From: Micromonospora rosaria
Lineage (GTDB): Bacteria; Actinomycetota; Actinomycetes; Mycobacteriales; Micromonosporaceae
Length of the DNA: 63,029 nucleotides
Direction: 5' to 3'
Assembly (NCBI RefSeq): GCF_001567585.1
Contig: NZ_LRQV01000025.1
Location: forward strand, 1-63,029
Shown here: piece after piece, positions 1 to 7,771 of the stretch
Position numbering within the stretch: position 1 is the stretch's first letter
Layout of the letters: every line of letters starts with the position of its first letter
The notes under the pieces: generated by a model
The model's input: the letters and a program-made list of their open reading frames with translations, nothing else
What the model was told of the DNA's origin: nothing
The model's database searches: none
Made by a program: the position numbers and the translations under genes

Positions 1-258
1 GCGGCGGCGGCCGGAGCCGGGTCGGGTTGCGATCCCTCCAGGGGTGATGAGCGACCCGCGCACCCCGGCCGGGTACGTCACCAGCACCCACAGGTGTTGC
101 GATCCCTCCAGGGGTGATGAGCGACCGCAACGCCGGGGCGGGGATGGTTGAGACAGCTTCCGGGTTGCGATCCCTCCAGGGGTGATGAGCGACCTCAAGA
201 TGTTCGCCCACATCCCGATCAAGGACCTGTTGCGATCCCTCCAGGGGTGATGAGCGAC
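1..258 (-). CRISPR. CRISPR array, distal or leader end, four repeats
   Basis: Four identical 30-bp repeats start with GTTGCGAT and end with GATGAGCGAC. They lie at 26-55, 96-125, 164-193 and 229-258, separated by unrelated spacers of 40, 38 and 35 bp. A further partial spacer runs off the left edge (1-25), so the array continues outside the window. Each repeat has a short internal palindrome (CCCT/AGGG with flanking ATC/GAT). Read on the minus strand the repeat ends in ATCGCAAC, like the 8-nt 5' handle common in type I and III crRNAs. I therefore infer transcription leftward, with the leader on the right after 258. No cas gene is present in this window, so the subtype cannot be set. Confidence 0.95.
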
Positions 259-420
259 CCGAACCTTAAGTCGCAGGTCAAAGCGCCTTTTGGAGCGTCT
301 GCCGAGGTCATTTTTGCAGCGGTCCGGCGGTTGTGCATCTGTGCTGGTCAGAGCGTCGGAGGTTCGTGGCCTCGTCGACTTGGTGGCGTGGCGTGGCGTG
401 ACGTGTCGGACTGTATATGC
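259..420 (-). promoter_or_regulatory. Candidate CRISPR leader
   Basis: If the array is read leftward, this non-repetitive stretch next to the last repeat is where a leader and promoter should be. It is less GC-rich than its surroundings near 296-316 and 409-420. On the minus strand it contains GCATATACAG, which could serve as a -10 region. This is positional inference only. Confidence 0.3.
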
Positions 421-585
421 TGACGTTCAGCTTGGCGGCCTGCAGGGGTGGCGAGTAGGTGGGCCAGTTCCCGTTGGACCTCGTCAGCGGTCTCAAGTGT
501 GAGCAGGCTGTAGCTGTAAAGCATCGCGGCGTCGTATCCGGCGGGTACGTGTCCCCAGCCTTCCCCGTCGAGGATTCGGAGATCA
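420..585 (-). pseudogene. Aminoglycoside-phosphotransferase-like C-terminal remnant
   Basis: The minus-strand frame from about 585 to 420 reads LDGEGWGHVPAGYDAAMLYS followed by a helix-rich tail (TADEVQRELAHLLATPAGR). This resembles the C-terminal part of APH/ChoK-like phosphotransferases, after the DFG-equivalent aspartate. No catalytic loop or start precedes it, because the upstream bases belong to the methyltransferase gene. It is best read as a remnant whose front was removed when the methyltransferase was joined here. The family call rests on pattern only. Confidence 0.4.
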
Positions 586-1806
586 GGGGCGCCAGGAGAT
601 CTTGACGGTGGTGTGCCGTTTCGGGATGAGCCGGGTTGCGGGGTGCTCGGCGGCGGGCAGCGACCCGGGGTGGATGCTGATGCGGGCGCCCGGGCCGTGG
701 TGGTGCTCGCGATCCCACACCCGGATCTGCTCGACCAGCCGGTCGGTGAGCCCGTCCGCATCGGGCCCGTGGCCGTAGGCGCCGAACTCGTAGGTCTGCT
801 CCTGCGGGTCGACCTCCCGGAAGGCGACGTACCCGAACCCGCCGTCACCGAGCAGCGCGGGAGTGGCGATCGGTGAGGCCGGGTCGACCAGCTCGCGGGC
901 CGTCTCGGTGCGGGCCCGGCTGAGCAGGCAGAACCGGTCCAGGCTGGTCGCGAGCCACAGGAACAGCCCGTCGAACGGCTCCATCCCGCCGAACCGGACT
1001 CCGGACCACTTCTCCACCCGGGGCTGGCGCAGTGCCGTACGCAGGGCCTCGACGTCGACCTGCTGGTCGTCATCGAAGCGGAGGCCGACCTCCTCACCGT
1101 GCAACGTCACCAGCCGCTCGGCGTGTGCCCCGGCGCCCTGCACCGCGACGAAGCCGGCCATCTCGTGATCCACGCTGACGAGGTGGTCACCCTCCCGGAT
1201 CAGCGCCAGCGAGCGGCTCAGCCCTCGCATCCGCAACGGCACGACGATCCGGCCGTCGTCCGAGAGCTGGTCCCACCAGGCCGGCGGTACGTCCCAGACC
1301 CCCACCGTGACGATGATCCGGTCGTACGGCGCGTGCTGCGGTACCCCGCCCTCGGCATCGGCGAGGACCACGTTGACGCGTCCGTAACCCGCGGTGTCCA
1401 GGAACCGGCGGGCCCGGTCGGTCACGTCGGCGTCGATGTCCACCGTCGTGACCTCACCACCCGGTCCGACCAGCTCCGCCATCAGGGCCGCGTTGTAGCC
1501 ACCGGAACCAATCTCCAGGCACCGCATCCCCGGTGTGATCCGCGCCTGCTCCAGCATGACCGCCTGCAACCACGGCGCGGACACCGAACTGATCGTGACC
1601 CCGTGCTCGTCGTGCTTCGTCCGGACGACGTCGTTCGCGTACGCCTGCTCCAGCGGCACCTCGGGCGCGAACAGGTGCCGAGGAACGGCGCGGAAGGCCG
1701 CCGCCACCTCCGGGGCGGTGATCGATCCTGCGGCCAGGAGCTCCTCGACCAGCACCTGACGGAGGGCGTCGGCATGTGCCGACTCAGCGGCGGCGGTAGT
1801 TACCAC
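583..1806 (-). CDS. FxLD-system protein methyltransferase (isoaspartyl-methyltransferase fold)
   Basis: A 407-residue SAM-dependent methyltransferase. The N-terminal half has the PCMT (protein-L-isoaspartate O-methyltransferase) pattern: FRAVPRHLF near residues 38-46, motif I LEIGSGGYNAA near 97-107, and DRIIVTVGVWDVPPAWWDQL after it. The C-terminal half (about residues 230-407) has no catalytic motif I recognise and matches the long tail of the 'methyltransferase, FxLD system' family. In known members that family sits beside lanthipeptide synthetases and FxLD precursor peptides and is thought to modify the precursor. The chosen GTG start has AGGAAGG six bases upstream; the frame stays open back to 2061 but that part looks like an unrelated remnant. 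No precursor or Lan enzyme is visible, so the gene is an orphan here, or its partners lie left of the window. Confidence 0.75.
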   Translation of the reverse strand: MVTTAAAESAHADALRQVLVEELLAAGSITAPEVAAAFRAVPRHLFAPEVPLEQAYANDVVRTKHDEHGVTISSVSAPWLQAVMLEQARITPGMRCLEIGSGGYNAALMAELVGPGGEVTTVDIDADVTDRARRFLDTAGYGRVNVVLADAEGGVPQHAPYDRIIVTVGVWDVPPAWWDQLSDDGRIVVPLRMRGLSRSLALIREGDHLVSVDHEMAGFVAVQGAGAHAERLVTLHGEEVGLRFDDDQQVDVEALRTALRQPRVEKWSGVRFGGMEPFDGLFLWLATSLDRFCLLSRARTETARELVDPASPIATPALLGDGGFGYVAFREVDPQEQTYEFGAYGHGPDADGLTDRLVEQIRVWDREHHHGPGARISIHPGSLPAAEHPATRLIPKRHTTVKISWRP

Positions 1807-1926
1807 GATGATCCTTCCTGATGTGGAATGCGGCGTGCACTGAAGGGCACGACCTCGCGCCTCGTGTTGGAACGTAGATCGTGTAATTCGCCAGTTCTGA
1901 GGATCTATCGGGTAGGCCCGTCTACT

Positions 1927-2089
1927 GATTCCGACCGGAACGCCGAAAAGGGCAGCGGTCGACCATACGATCCAGGGCGGACCCTCGAACGCCGGGCCCG
2001 GCGGGTCGAGCGGCGAATGCGCGGTGAGATAGACCAACAGGACGGCTGCGACGGTATCCACGAGCGACGGCGGTTTCGCGGTCCGGAGA
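1927..2089 (-). pseudogene. Membrane sensor (histidine kinase-like) N-terminal remnant
   Basis: In frame upstream of the methyltransferase, the minus strand encodes LRTAKPPSLVDTVAAVLLVY followed by LTAHSPL and then VWSTAALFGVPVGI. This looks like the first two membrane segments of an actinobacterial sensor kinase. The similarity stops abruptly after that. No kinase domain follows, so it is a truncated remnant or chance similarity. Confidence 0.3.
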
Positions 2090-2253
2090 GCGCCACCCGC
2101 GGGCCGAGCCGGGGGGCGTGCACAAGCTCAGAGTATCCGTCGTGCTCTCCCGCCGGGCCTGGGCTCGCCGGCCCTTATGTTTTTCCGCCAGTCCGCCGGG
2201 GGCGGGCGTGAACGGTGTGCGTGGCGTGGCCGGGGCGGCGTCGTTCTCGTGGT

Positions 2254-2259
2254 TAGGCT
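2254..2259 (+). promoter_or_regulatory. Leaderless-type -10 element TAGGCT
   Basis: TAGGCT lies six bases before the GTG start of the first CYTH gene. This fits the actinobacterial TANNNT -10 placed so that transcription starts at or next to the start codon. There is no Shine-Dalgarno sequence between it and GTG. The same hexamer precedes the second CYTH gene. Confidence 0.6.
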
Positions 2260-2265
2260 GCCGGC

Positions 2266-2820
2266 GTGGTCGAGGTGCGGGTGACGCAGGAGATTGAGGT
2301 CAAGTACCGGGTGTTTGACGAGGACGCGTTGCTGGCCGCTTTGCGGGCGCGGGGTGTGGTGTTGTCGGCGCCGGTTGTTCAGGATGATCAGGCGTTCGCT
2401 CCGGTGGGGTGGCGGTACGGGATGTCGAAGCGGGGTGTGCCGTTCGGGCGGTTGCGGACGCAGGGGGGTCGGCATTGGTTCACGGTGAAGCGGCCGGTGT
2501 CGAACGAGTTGGTGTGTGTGGAGCACGAGACGGTGGTGGCCGATCGTGGGCAGATGCACGGGGCGTTGTTGGTGATGGGGTTCGTGCCGACGGTGCGGAT
2601 CGTGAAGTCCCGGCGGGTGGGGTCGTGGGACGACGCGACGGTGTGCGTCGACGTGGTGGACGGCCTGGGCGTGTTCGTGGAGGTGGAGGCGTTGGTCGCA
2701 GTGGGCGGGTCGGGTGAGGCGACCCAGGAGCGCCTGCACGGGCGGGTGTGTTCGTTGGGTGTGCCGGTGGAGCGGGTAACCGAGACCTACGACTCGCTGC
2801 TCAGAGCCGGACAGGGATAG
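2266..2820 (+). CDS. CYTH-domain protein (class IV adenylate cyclase / triphosphate tunnel family), copy 1
   Basis: A 184-residue single-domain protein. The N-terminal EIEVKYR carries the CYTH signature ExExK (E8, E10, K12), whose acidic residues line the metal-binding tunnel. Later strands contain FGRLRTQGGRHWFTVKRP, EHETVV and VFVEVEAL. CYTH enzymes act on triphosphates: adenylate cyclase CyaB, thiamine triphosphatase, or inorganic triphosphatase. Which reaction applies cannot be read from sequence. It is similar along its full length to the gene at 7772-8524. Codon use is peculiar, with many TTG leucine codons and G/T-ending codons. Translation is probably leaderless from GTG 2266, because TAGGCT sits just upstream and no ribosome site exists. 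Confidence 0.88.
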   Translation: MVEVRVTQEIEVKYRVFDEDALLAALRARGVVLSAPVVQDDQAFAPVGWRYGMSKRGVPFGRLRTQGGRHWFTVKRPVSNELVCVEHETVVADRGQMHGALLVMGFVPTVRIVKSRRVGSWDDATVCVDVVDGLGVFVEVEALVAVGGSGEATQERLHGRVCSLGVPVERVTETYDSLLRAGQG

Positions 2821-3231
2821 CGGCTGGCTCGGACAGGGATGCCGGGACCGAAGGCGACCGGTCAGGCCGTTGACCGCCGACCCCTCGCCACCGTCCGCCG
2901 CTCTGCACGCGGTGTTGGAACCGTTCCGGCTTGTCGTGCCGCTTTTGAGTTCGTGGTGCTGTCAGGTGGTGGGTTCGCCACGCTCGACGGGGGACAGGCG
3001 GGTGTGGTCGTAGTGTGCCTCTGACTGGTTGGGCATCGCGGTGAGCGTGGCGTCCTCTCCAGACCCGCGCAAGGTCCCATCCGTTTCGGGGGCCGGGTCA
3101 TCACCGTGGCCGGTTGCTACCTCTGGCAGGGCAGGGTAGGGGAGCAGGGGCAGGTCGCTTTCACTCAGCTGGTCGGAGGGTCTGGCCCGCGCGGTGCCGC
3201 CTGCAGCCGCGTTGACGACTCCGCACTCATG

Positions 3232-3390
3232 CCCGCACAACACGCCAACGCGATCAACACCAGCGGAGCGGGTGACACCTTCCTCGGCACCCTCGCCGCG
3301 CGGCTGGCCCTCCAGCGTCCGTTCTCCCACGCAGTCCCCGACGGCGTCGCCGCCGCGACAACCCTCGGGAGAAGCGGCGTACAGCGGTAG
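3232..3390 (+). pseudogene. PfkB-family sugar kinase C-terminal remnant
   Basis: The plus frame reads NAINTSGAGDTFLGTLAARL and then VPDGVAAATTLGRSGVQR before a stop. GAGDTF is the anion-hole and catalytic-aspartate motif of ribokinase/PfkB kinases, normally about 50 residues from the C-terminus. The rest of the kinase is absent upstream. The remainder of 2821-3730 contains no gene I can support apart from this remnant and the 33-bp element at 3451. Confidence 0.5.
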
Positions 3391-3450
3391 TGACAACGCG
3401 AGGCACCCGGAGCTGTCCGAGTGGCGGGTGTGGGCTGATGGGGCGGTTCT

Positions 3451-3483
3451 GTGTCGAAATTCAGTGTCGAGGATGTTCGACAT
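3451..3483 (+). repeat. 33-bp dispersed element, copy A (upstream of the 3731 operon)
   Basis: It begins GTGTCGAAAT and ends TGTTCGACAT. The ends form an inverted repeat, TGTCGAA / TTCGACA, with another TGTCGA inside. The minus strand at 10983-11015 carries the same 33 bases with three mismatches. Both copies lie upstream of an operon and have the same orientation relative to it. This fits an operator or other shared control element. An alternative is a small mobile repeat. Confidence 0.6.
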
Positions 3484-3730
3484 CATGCCGGCTGGCGTTG
3501 AGTGGGGATGTCCGCAGCGAGCGTGGTCATGGTCGGTGAGCTGCGCGCCGGCACAGGCCAGGGACCGAGGGTGAGGGGGCATGCCGAGGGTGAGGGGCCC
3601 GCCGTCCAGATCATCCCGCACATCAGTTTCATGATCGCTTCACCGAAGGAGAGGCACGGACGCGGAGACCCCTTACCTCCGCATCCGGCGCTAACCAGCG
3701 CCGCTGACCGCACAGGCTGAAGGAGAAGTC

Positions 3731-4210
3731 GTGACTATCACCGCAGACCAGTCGACCAGGACCGCCGCCGCCGACCCCCGGACACTCGTCGACCCCGAGA
3801 CGTTCGGCCAGCTGGTCGACTACTTCGCCGCCGACCAGCACGTCACCCGGACCTACGCGGAGCGGGCCGTCGAGCAGTTCTGCGTGTTCCTGAAGGCGCA
3901 CGCCGAGAACGTCGACAACCCGGAGTTCGGGATGCCGCTGCCGGACGGCTCGATCGGCCGGGTCGTGCCGACCCTCCCGGTCGACGCGGTGTGGCACTCC
4001 GTGTTGCAGCACACCGTGCCGTACGCCGCCGCGTGCGAGCAGATCGCCGAGGGCTTCGTGCACCACATCCCCATCCTCACCGAGGGGATGATGGACGGGA
4101 CCGCCGTCGCGTTCACACTGGCGGCGCTCCATCAGACCGGCTACCGGGTGGACATGGAGTTCTGGGCCGGCGAGGCGGAGTCCTGCTGCCCGCCCAACCC
4201 GGGCAACTGA
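3731..4210 (+). CDS. Small glycine-rich-domain-like (DUF1399-type) protein
   Basis: A 159-residue soluble protein. The central motif VDAVWHSVLQHTVPYAAACE plus IAEGFVHHIPI matches the 'vD.vWH....T..Y...C......hH.P' pattern of glycine-rich-domain/DUF1399-type proteins, of which actinomycetes have short single-domain versions. Its function is unknown. The C-terminus ends in ESCCPPNPGN, an unusual paired-cysteine tail that could bind metal or be processed. The GTG start has AAGGAG upstream. The APH-type kinase follows 12 bases later, so the two are almost certainly co-transcribed. The 33-bp element lies about 250 bp upstream. Confidence 0.6.
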   Translation: MTITADQSTRTAAADPRTLVDPETFGQLVDYFAADQHVTRTYAERAVEQFCVFLKAHAENVDNPEFGMPLPDGSIGRVVPTLPVDAVWHSVLQHTVPYAAACEQIAEGFVHHIPILTEGMMDGTAVAFTLAALHQTGYRVDMEFWAGEAESCCPPNPGN

Positions 4211-4222
4211 CGGAGGTAACCC

Positions 4223-5044
4223 GTGCGACGTGACTGGACCGCCCTGCCCGAGTCCGTGACGGCGCGGATCGCCGAGCGAGTCGGTGGCATCGTTGACGTG
4301 GACCCGGCTTCGAACGGTAACCATGCGGAGATCGCGTCGGCCGTCACCGGCTCGGCGGGCAGGGTCTTCGTCAAGGCGGCTTCGGGTGACCTGGGTGTCC
4401 GGTCGCTTCGCTTCGAGCTGGCGGCAACCAGCGCGATCAACGGGTATCCGCCTGAGGTGCTGTGGCACTTCGAGTGCGGCGGCTGGTTGGTGGTGGGAGT
4501 CGAGCACCTGGACGGCTCCCACCCCGACCTGTCGCCCGGCAGCGCCGATCTGGACCTGCTGGCCTCGGCGCTGAAGGGCCTTCAGGAAACGCCTGCCCCC
4601 GACGGCCGCTGGTTCACGCCGGCGAACCGGCTCGGTTTCGCTCATCCGGCGATGGAGGGCGGGATGCTCGTGCACTCCGACCTCAACCCCGCCAACCTGA
4701 TCGTGACGACACGTGGCCTGCGCATTGTCGACTGGGCGTGGGCCACCAGGTCGGCCCCGTGGGTCGAGTTGGCGCTGCTTGTGCAGTGGCTCATCGGCAG
4801 CGGCCACACCGCGAGCCAGGCCGAGGAGTGGCTGGCGCAGTTCCCCGCCTGGACGGCAATCGACCGCGAGGTCCTGGACGACTTCGCCACCAGAAGCGCC
4901 TCGAAGTGGTCGACCAAGTCCCGCGAGAGCAACCTGGGGTGGGTTCACGATCTCGCGGCCTGGACCACCGAGTGGGCGTTCCACCGAAGCCGCGGCGCCC
5001 CACGGCACTGCTCACTGCCCGAAGAGCCCCGGCCTCGGCCCTGA
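4223..5044 (+). CDS. Aminoglycoside phosphotransferase-family kinase
   Basis: A 273-residue APH/ChoK-fold kinase. The catalytic loop is HSDLNPAN (H151, D153, N158) and the metal-binding aspartate lies in IVDWAWA near residue 170. A conserved lysine appears in RVFVKAASGD near residue 50. Typical APH proteins of this length phosphorylate small alcohols, aminoglycosides or other metabolites. The substrate cannot be told here. The GTG start has GGAGG 7 bases upstream. It is paired with the DUF1399-like gene, so a joint substrate is plausible but unproven. About 430 bp to the next gene start hold nothing I recognise. Confidence 0.8.
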   Translation: MRRDWTALPESVTARIAERVGGIVDVDPASNGNHAEIASAVTGSAGRVFVKAASGDLGVRSLRFELAATSAINGYPPEVLWHFECGGWLVVGVEHLDGSHPDLSPGSADLDLLASALKGLQETPAPDGRWFTPANRLGFAHPAMEGGMLVHSDLNPANLIVTTRGLRIVDWAWATRSAPWVELALLVQWLIGSGHTASQAEEWLAQFPAWTAIDREVLDDFATRSASKWSTKSRESNLGWVHDLAAWTTEWAFHRSRGAPRHCSLPEEPRPRP

Positions 5045-5476
5045 CGAGAGCGACGACTACGCCTACGTATACGCGAAGTTGTTCGGCACGTCACCGCGCC
5101 GGCCCCACCGGGTATACGAAACGGCCCGCCCTGGATCTGGATGTAGCGATCCGAGCCGCGAGCGCGGAAGGAACCAGGAGACCCGCCCACGACCACATCG
5201 ACCTGCACGGATTAATCTGGCGGGCTGCACTAACACGTTAACCCCGCGAATGATCGAGGCTAGCCGCATCCCGATCACCACATGGCCTCCGGCGAGTTGG
5301 TCGTGGATGCACGCTCTGAGCTCTGTTGACCTGATGCCGGCGGCACTCCGTTGGAGTTTGGCACAGTGACACCTACTGAACCGAGAGAAGCAATTCTTGC
5401 GGTGACGGTCTGCATAGTTTTCACTGTTCGAGGTTCGATCGGTCCGCTTGCATGGACGGCGATGAAGGGGTTGCTT

Positions 5477-7105
5477 GTGGATCCGCAGCGGCTCAGGGAT
5501 ATGAAGCGGGCGCTGGGGCAGACGTTGGCCAGATGGCGCCGGGCGCGCGGGTTGACGCAGCACGATGTGGCCCGGCAGGTGCACAGCACACGCAGCACTG
5601 TTGCGAACGTGGAGTGCGGGCGGCAGGTGGTGGACCGGGTCTTCTGGGCACAGTGTGAATCGCTTCTGCACGCGGGCGGCGAGTTGATCGCGGGCTACGA
5701 CGACTACCGGTCGGTGGAGGCACAGCATCGGCAGGAGCAGGCCGAGGCGGCGCGTCGGGCCCGATGGGCGGCGGTACTCGACTCCGAGATGATCGCCACG
5801 GTCGGGTCGCCCGAGTGGTCCCGGGACCGCGGGCGGTTGCCGCCGATGGGCGACGTCGGTTCTGTGACCTCCGCGGATCCGTCGGCCGTGTCTGTCCCGG
5901 CTCCGCATGCGGCGGGTTTTCCGGCCGTCCGGCCTGAGGCTGTCGTCGAAGCTGCGATCCAGGAGGTGCGCGTTGGTGGCTTGCGCGGCGGCGACAAGGC
6001 GTCCCAGGCTGGTGATACCGCTAGACGTTCGTTCGGTGGAACGGGCGGCGACAGCGATGGGATGGAGGGCGACATGCTGCGTCGTGTTCTTCTTCAGCAG
6101 GCGATCACCGCCCTTGCTGCGGGGGTGAGTGGGTCGGCCCTGGACGTGATCCGGACCGGGCTTGCCTCGTCGATGTCTGGACAGGAGGCGGGAGATGTCG
6201 ACGTGGCGGAGTGGGAGGAGGTCGGCGAGGAGTACGGGCGCGCGTATTACACGTTGCCGCCAGCGTCACTCATGCTGCATCTGGCCGGTGACCTGGCAGA
6301 TCTTCAGCAGACGCTCGCGGGTAGCCGTGGCAGCCGTCGGGCGGATCTGTCCCGTGTCGGGGCTCAGCTCGCGGCGGTCATGGCCATGTCGTTGGCGAAG
6401 ACCGGCCAGTTCCAGACGGCGCGCAGGTGGTGGCGTACCTGTCGTACGGCTGCTGACACCTGCGGGGATCCGGCTATCCGGGTGTGGGTGCGTGGCCAGG
6501 CCGCCGTCCATGCCCTCTACGACCCAAGCTCGTCACGCACGATCGCGGTCAAGCGCGCAGACGAGGCGTTGGCCATCAGTGGCGGGCGAGCCTATCCGGG
6601 CACCGCTGAGGCGCTCTGTGCGAGTGCGCAAGCCTGTGCTTTGGTGGGCGACGCAACCCGTGCACAGATCTACACGAACACGCTGACCGACGTGTTCGGC
6701 AAGCTGACCGGTGGTGTCACCGCAGATACCGGAAGCATCTACCAGTGGCCGCAGCGGCGTCTGTGGCACGCCCTCAGCTACGTCTACAGCCACCTCGGAC
6801 AGACTAAGGGTGCGCTGCGGGCGCAACAGCAGGCCCTGGCCCTCATGCCGGGCTGGGCCCCGGCTGCTCGCGCCCAGGTTCACCTGCACACGGCGATGTG
6901 CCTGATCAGGGACGGCCACCTTGACGACGGCGCGAGCCACGCGGAGCAGGCCATCACTGCCTTGCCGCAGTCACGCCGGACCGCGCTCGTCGTCCGCCTC
7001 GGACACGTGGTACTCGACGCGGTTCCCGAACAGCAACGGCGTCGGTCATCGGTCGCCGGGCTTCGCGAGATCCTGACCGCTTCTGCCTCACCGGACGTCG
7101 CATGA
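5477..7105 (+). CDS. XRE-family transcriptional regulator with TPR-like C-terminal domain
   Basis: A regulator of about 542 residues. The N-terminal helix-turn-helix spans roughly residues 5-65 (LARWRRARGLTQHDVARQVH, then STRSTVANVECGRQ). The C-terminal half (from about residue 210) is a run of amphipathic helices such as ARRWWRTCRTAADTCGDPAI and AALCASAQACALVGD-like units, resembling the TPR-like arrays of actinobacterial XRE-TPR regulators that sense peptides or small molecules. The frame is open back to 5351, but GTG 5477 has GAAGGGG seven bases upstream and starts just before the HTH. Its last four bases overlap the GNAT gene (ATGA), so the two are translationally coupled. It could be the regulator acting at the 33-bp elements; that is a guess. 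Confidence 0.8.
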   Translation: MDPQRLRDMKRALGQTLARWRRARGLTQHDVARQVHSTRSTVANVECGRQVVDRVFWAQCESLLHAGGELIAGYDDYRSVEAQHRQEQAEAARRARWAAVLDSEMIATVGSPEWSRDRGRLPPMGDVGSVTSADPSAVSVPAPHAAGFPAVRPEAVVEAAIQEVRVGGLRGGDKASQAGDTARRSFGGTGGDSDGMEGDMLRRVLLQQAITALAAGVSGSALDVIRTGLASSMSGQEAGDVDVAEWEEVGEEYGRAYYTLPPASLMLHLAGDLADLQQTLAGSRGSRRADLSRVGAQLAAVMAMSLAKTGQFQTARRWWRTCRTAADTCGDPAIRVWVRGQAAVHALYDPSSSRTIAVKRADEALAISGGRAYPGTAEALCASAQACALVGDATRAQIYTNTLTDVFGKLTGGVTADTGSIYQWPQRRLWHALSYVYSHLGQTKGALRAQQQALALMPGWAPAARAQVHLHTAMCLIRDGHLDDGASHAEQAITALPQSRRTALVVRLGHVVLDAVPEQQRRRSSVAGLREILTASASPDVA

Positions 7106-7653
7106 CCGGCTTCGACGGCATCCATCTACGCCGTCACGAAGGACTTGACGCCGGCTCGACCATCACTGCCATCGCCGACCTTTACGAGATGGTGTACGCG
7201 GAACCTCCCTACGACGGCGGCCCATTGTTCACGCGGCACCGCTTCCTGCAACGCACGAACCGCCAAGTGCAGAGCCCCGGGTTCTCGCTCATCACCGCGG
7301 ACGCCGATCGCGTCCTGGTGGGCTTCGCCTTTGGCCTGCCGTTCAGGGAGGGAAGTTGGTGGGCTGGCACCAGCACGCCGCAACCGCCAGCCGAGCTGGT
7401 CGCTTCAGCAAAGTTCGCCGTGATCGAACTGGTCGTCCACCCGGCTCGACGGGGCCGGGGACTTGGCCGTGCTCTTCTCGCCGCGCTGCTGGACCGGCGG
7501 CCCGAACACTATGCCATCCTGCTGGCCGAACCCACTGCACCAGCCCGTCAGATCTATGGCCGGTGGGGCTGGCAGCAGGTTGCTGACGTGCAACCAGCCC
7601 CTGACGCACCCCGACTCCATGCCCTCATGCGCTCTCTCAAGCCCGACGCCTAG
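7102..7653 (+). CDS. GNAT-family N-acetyltransferase
   Basis: A 183-residue acetyltransferase. Motif A is IELVVHPARRGRGLGRALLA near residues 113-132, holding the R/Q-x-x-G-x-G/A acetyl-CoA loop (RRGRGLG), followed by ILLAEPTAPARQIYGRWGW typical of motif B. The substrate is unknown. It overlaps the stop of the XRE-TPR gene by ATGA, so the regulator and acetyltransferase are made together. The next gene is a CYTH paralogue with its own promoter. Confidence 0.85.
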   Translation: MTGFDGIHLRRHEGLDAGSTITAIADLYEMVYAEPPYDGGPLFTRHRFLQRTNRQVQSPGFSLITADADRVLVGFAFGLPFREGSWWAGTSTPQPPAELVASAKFAVIELVVHPARRGRGLGRALLAALLDRRPEHYAILLAEPTAPARQIYGRWGWQQVADVQPAPDAPRLHALMRSLKPDA

Positions 7654-7757
7654 CGACCGTGCTCCGTCGGGGGTGCCGACGTCGTGAGCGCGGGCAGGCG
7701 CCGACCCTGCCGGCGTGGGCTTGGCGCGGCGCGGCGCCGTGCTGTGGGGGCGGGCCG

Positions 7758-7763
7758 TAGGCT
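7758..7763 (+). promoter_or_regulatory. Leaderless-type -10 element TAGGCT
   Basis: TAGGCT lies eight bases before the GTG at 7772. It is the same hexamer in the same place as for the first CYTH gene at 2266, with no Shine-Dalgarno between. This supports GTG 7772 as the start and a leaderless transcript. Confidence 0.6.
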
Positions 7764-7771
7764 GGGACAAT

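Noticed and set aside
3629..5008. 459-residue minus-strand open frame
   Set aside because: Antisense to the DUF1399-like and APH genes, which have clear motifs and ribosome sites.
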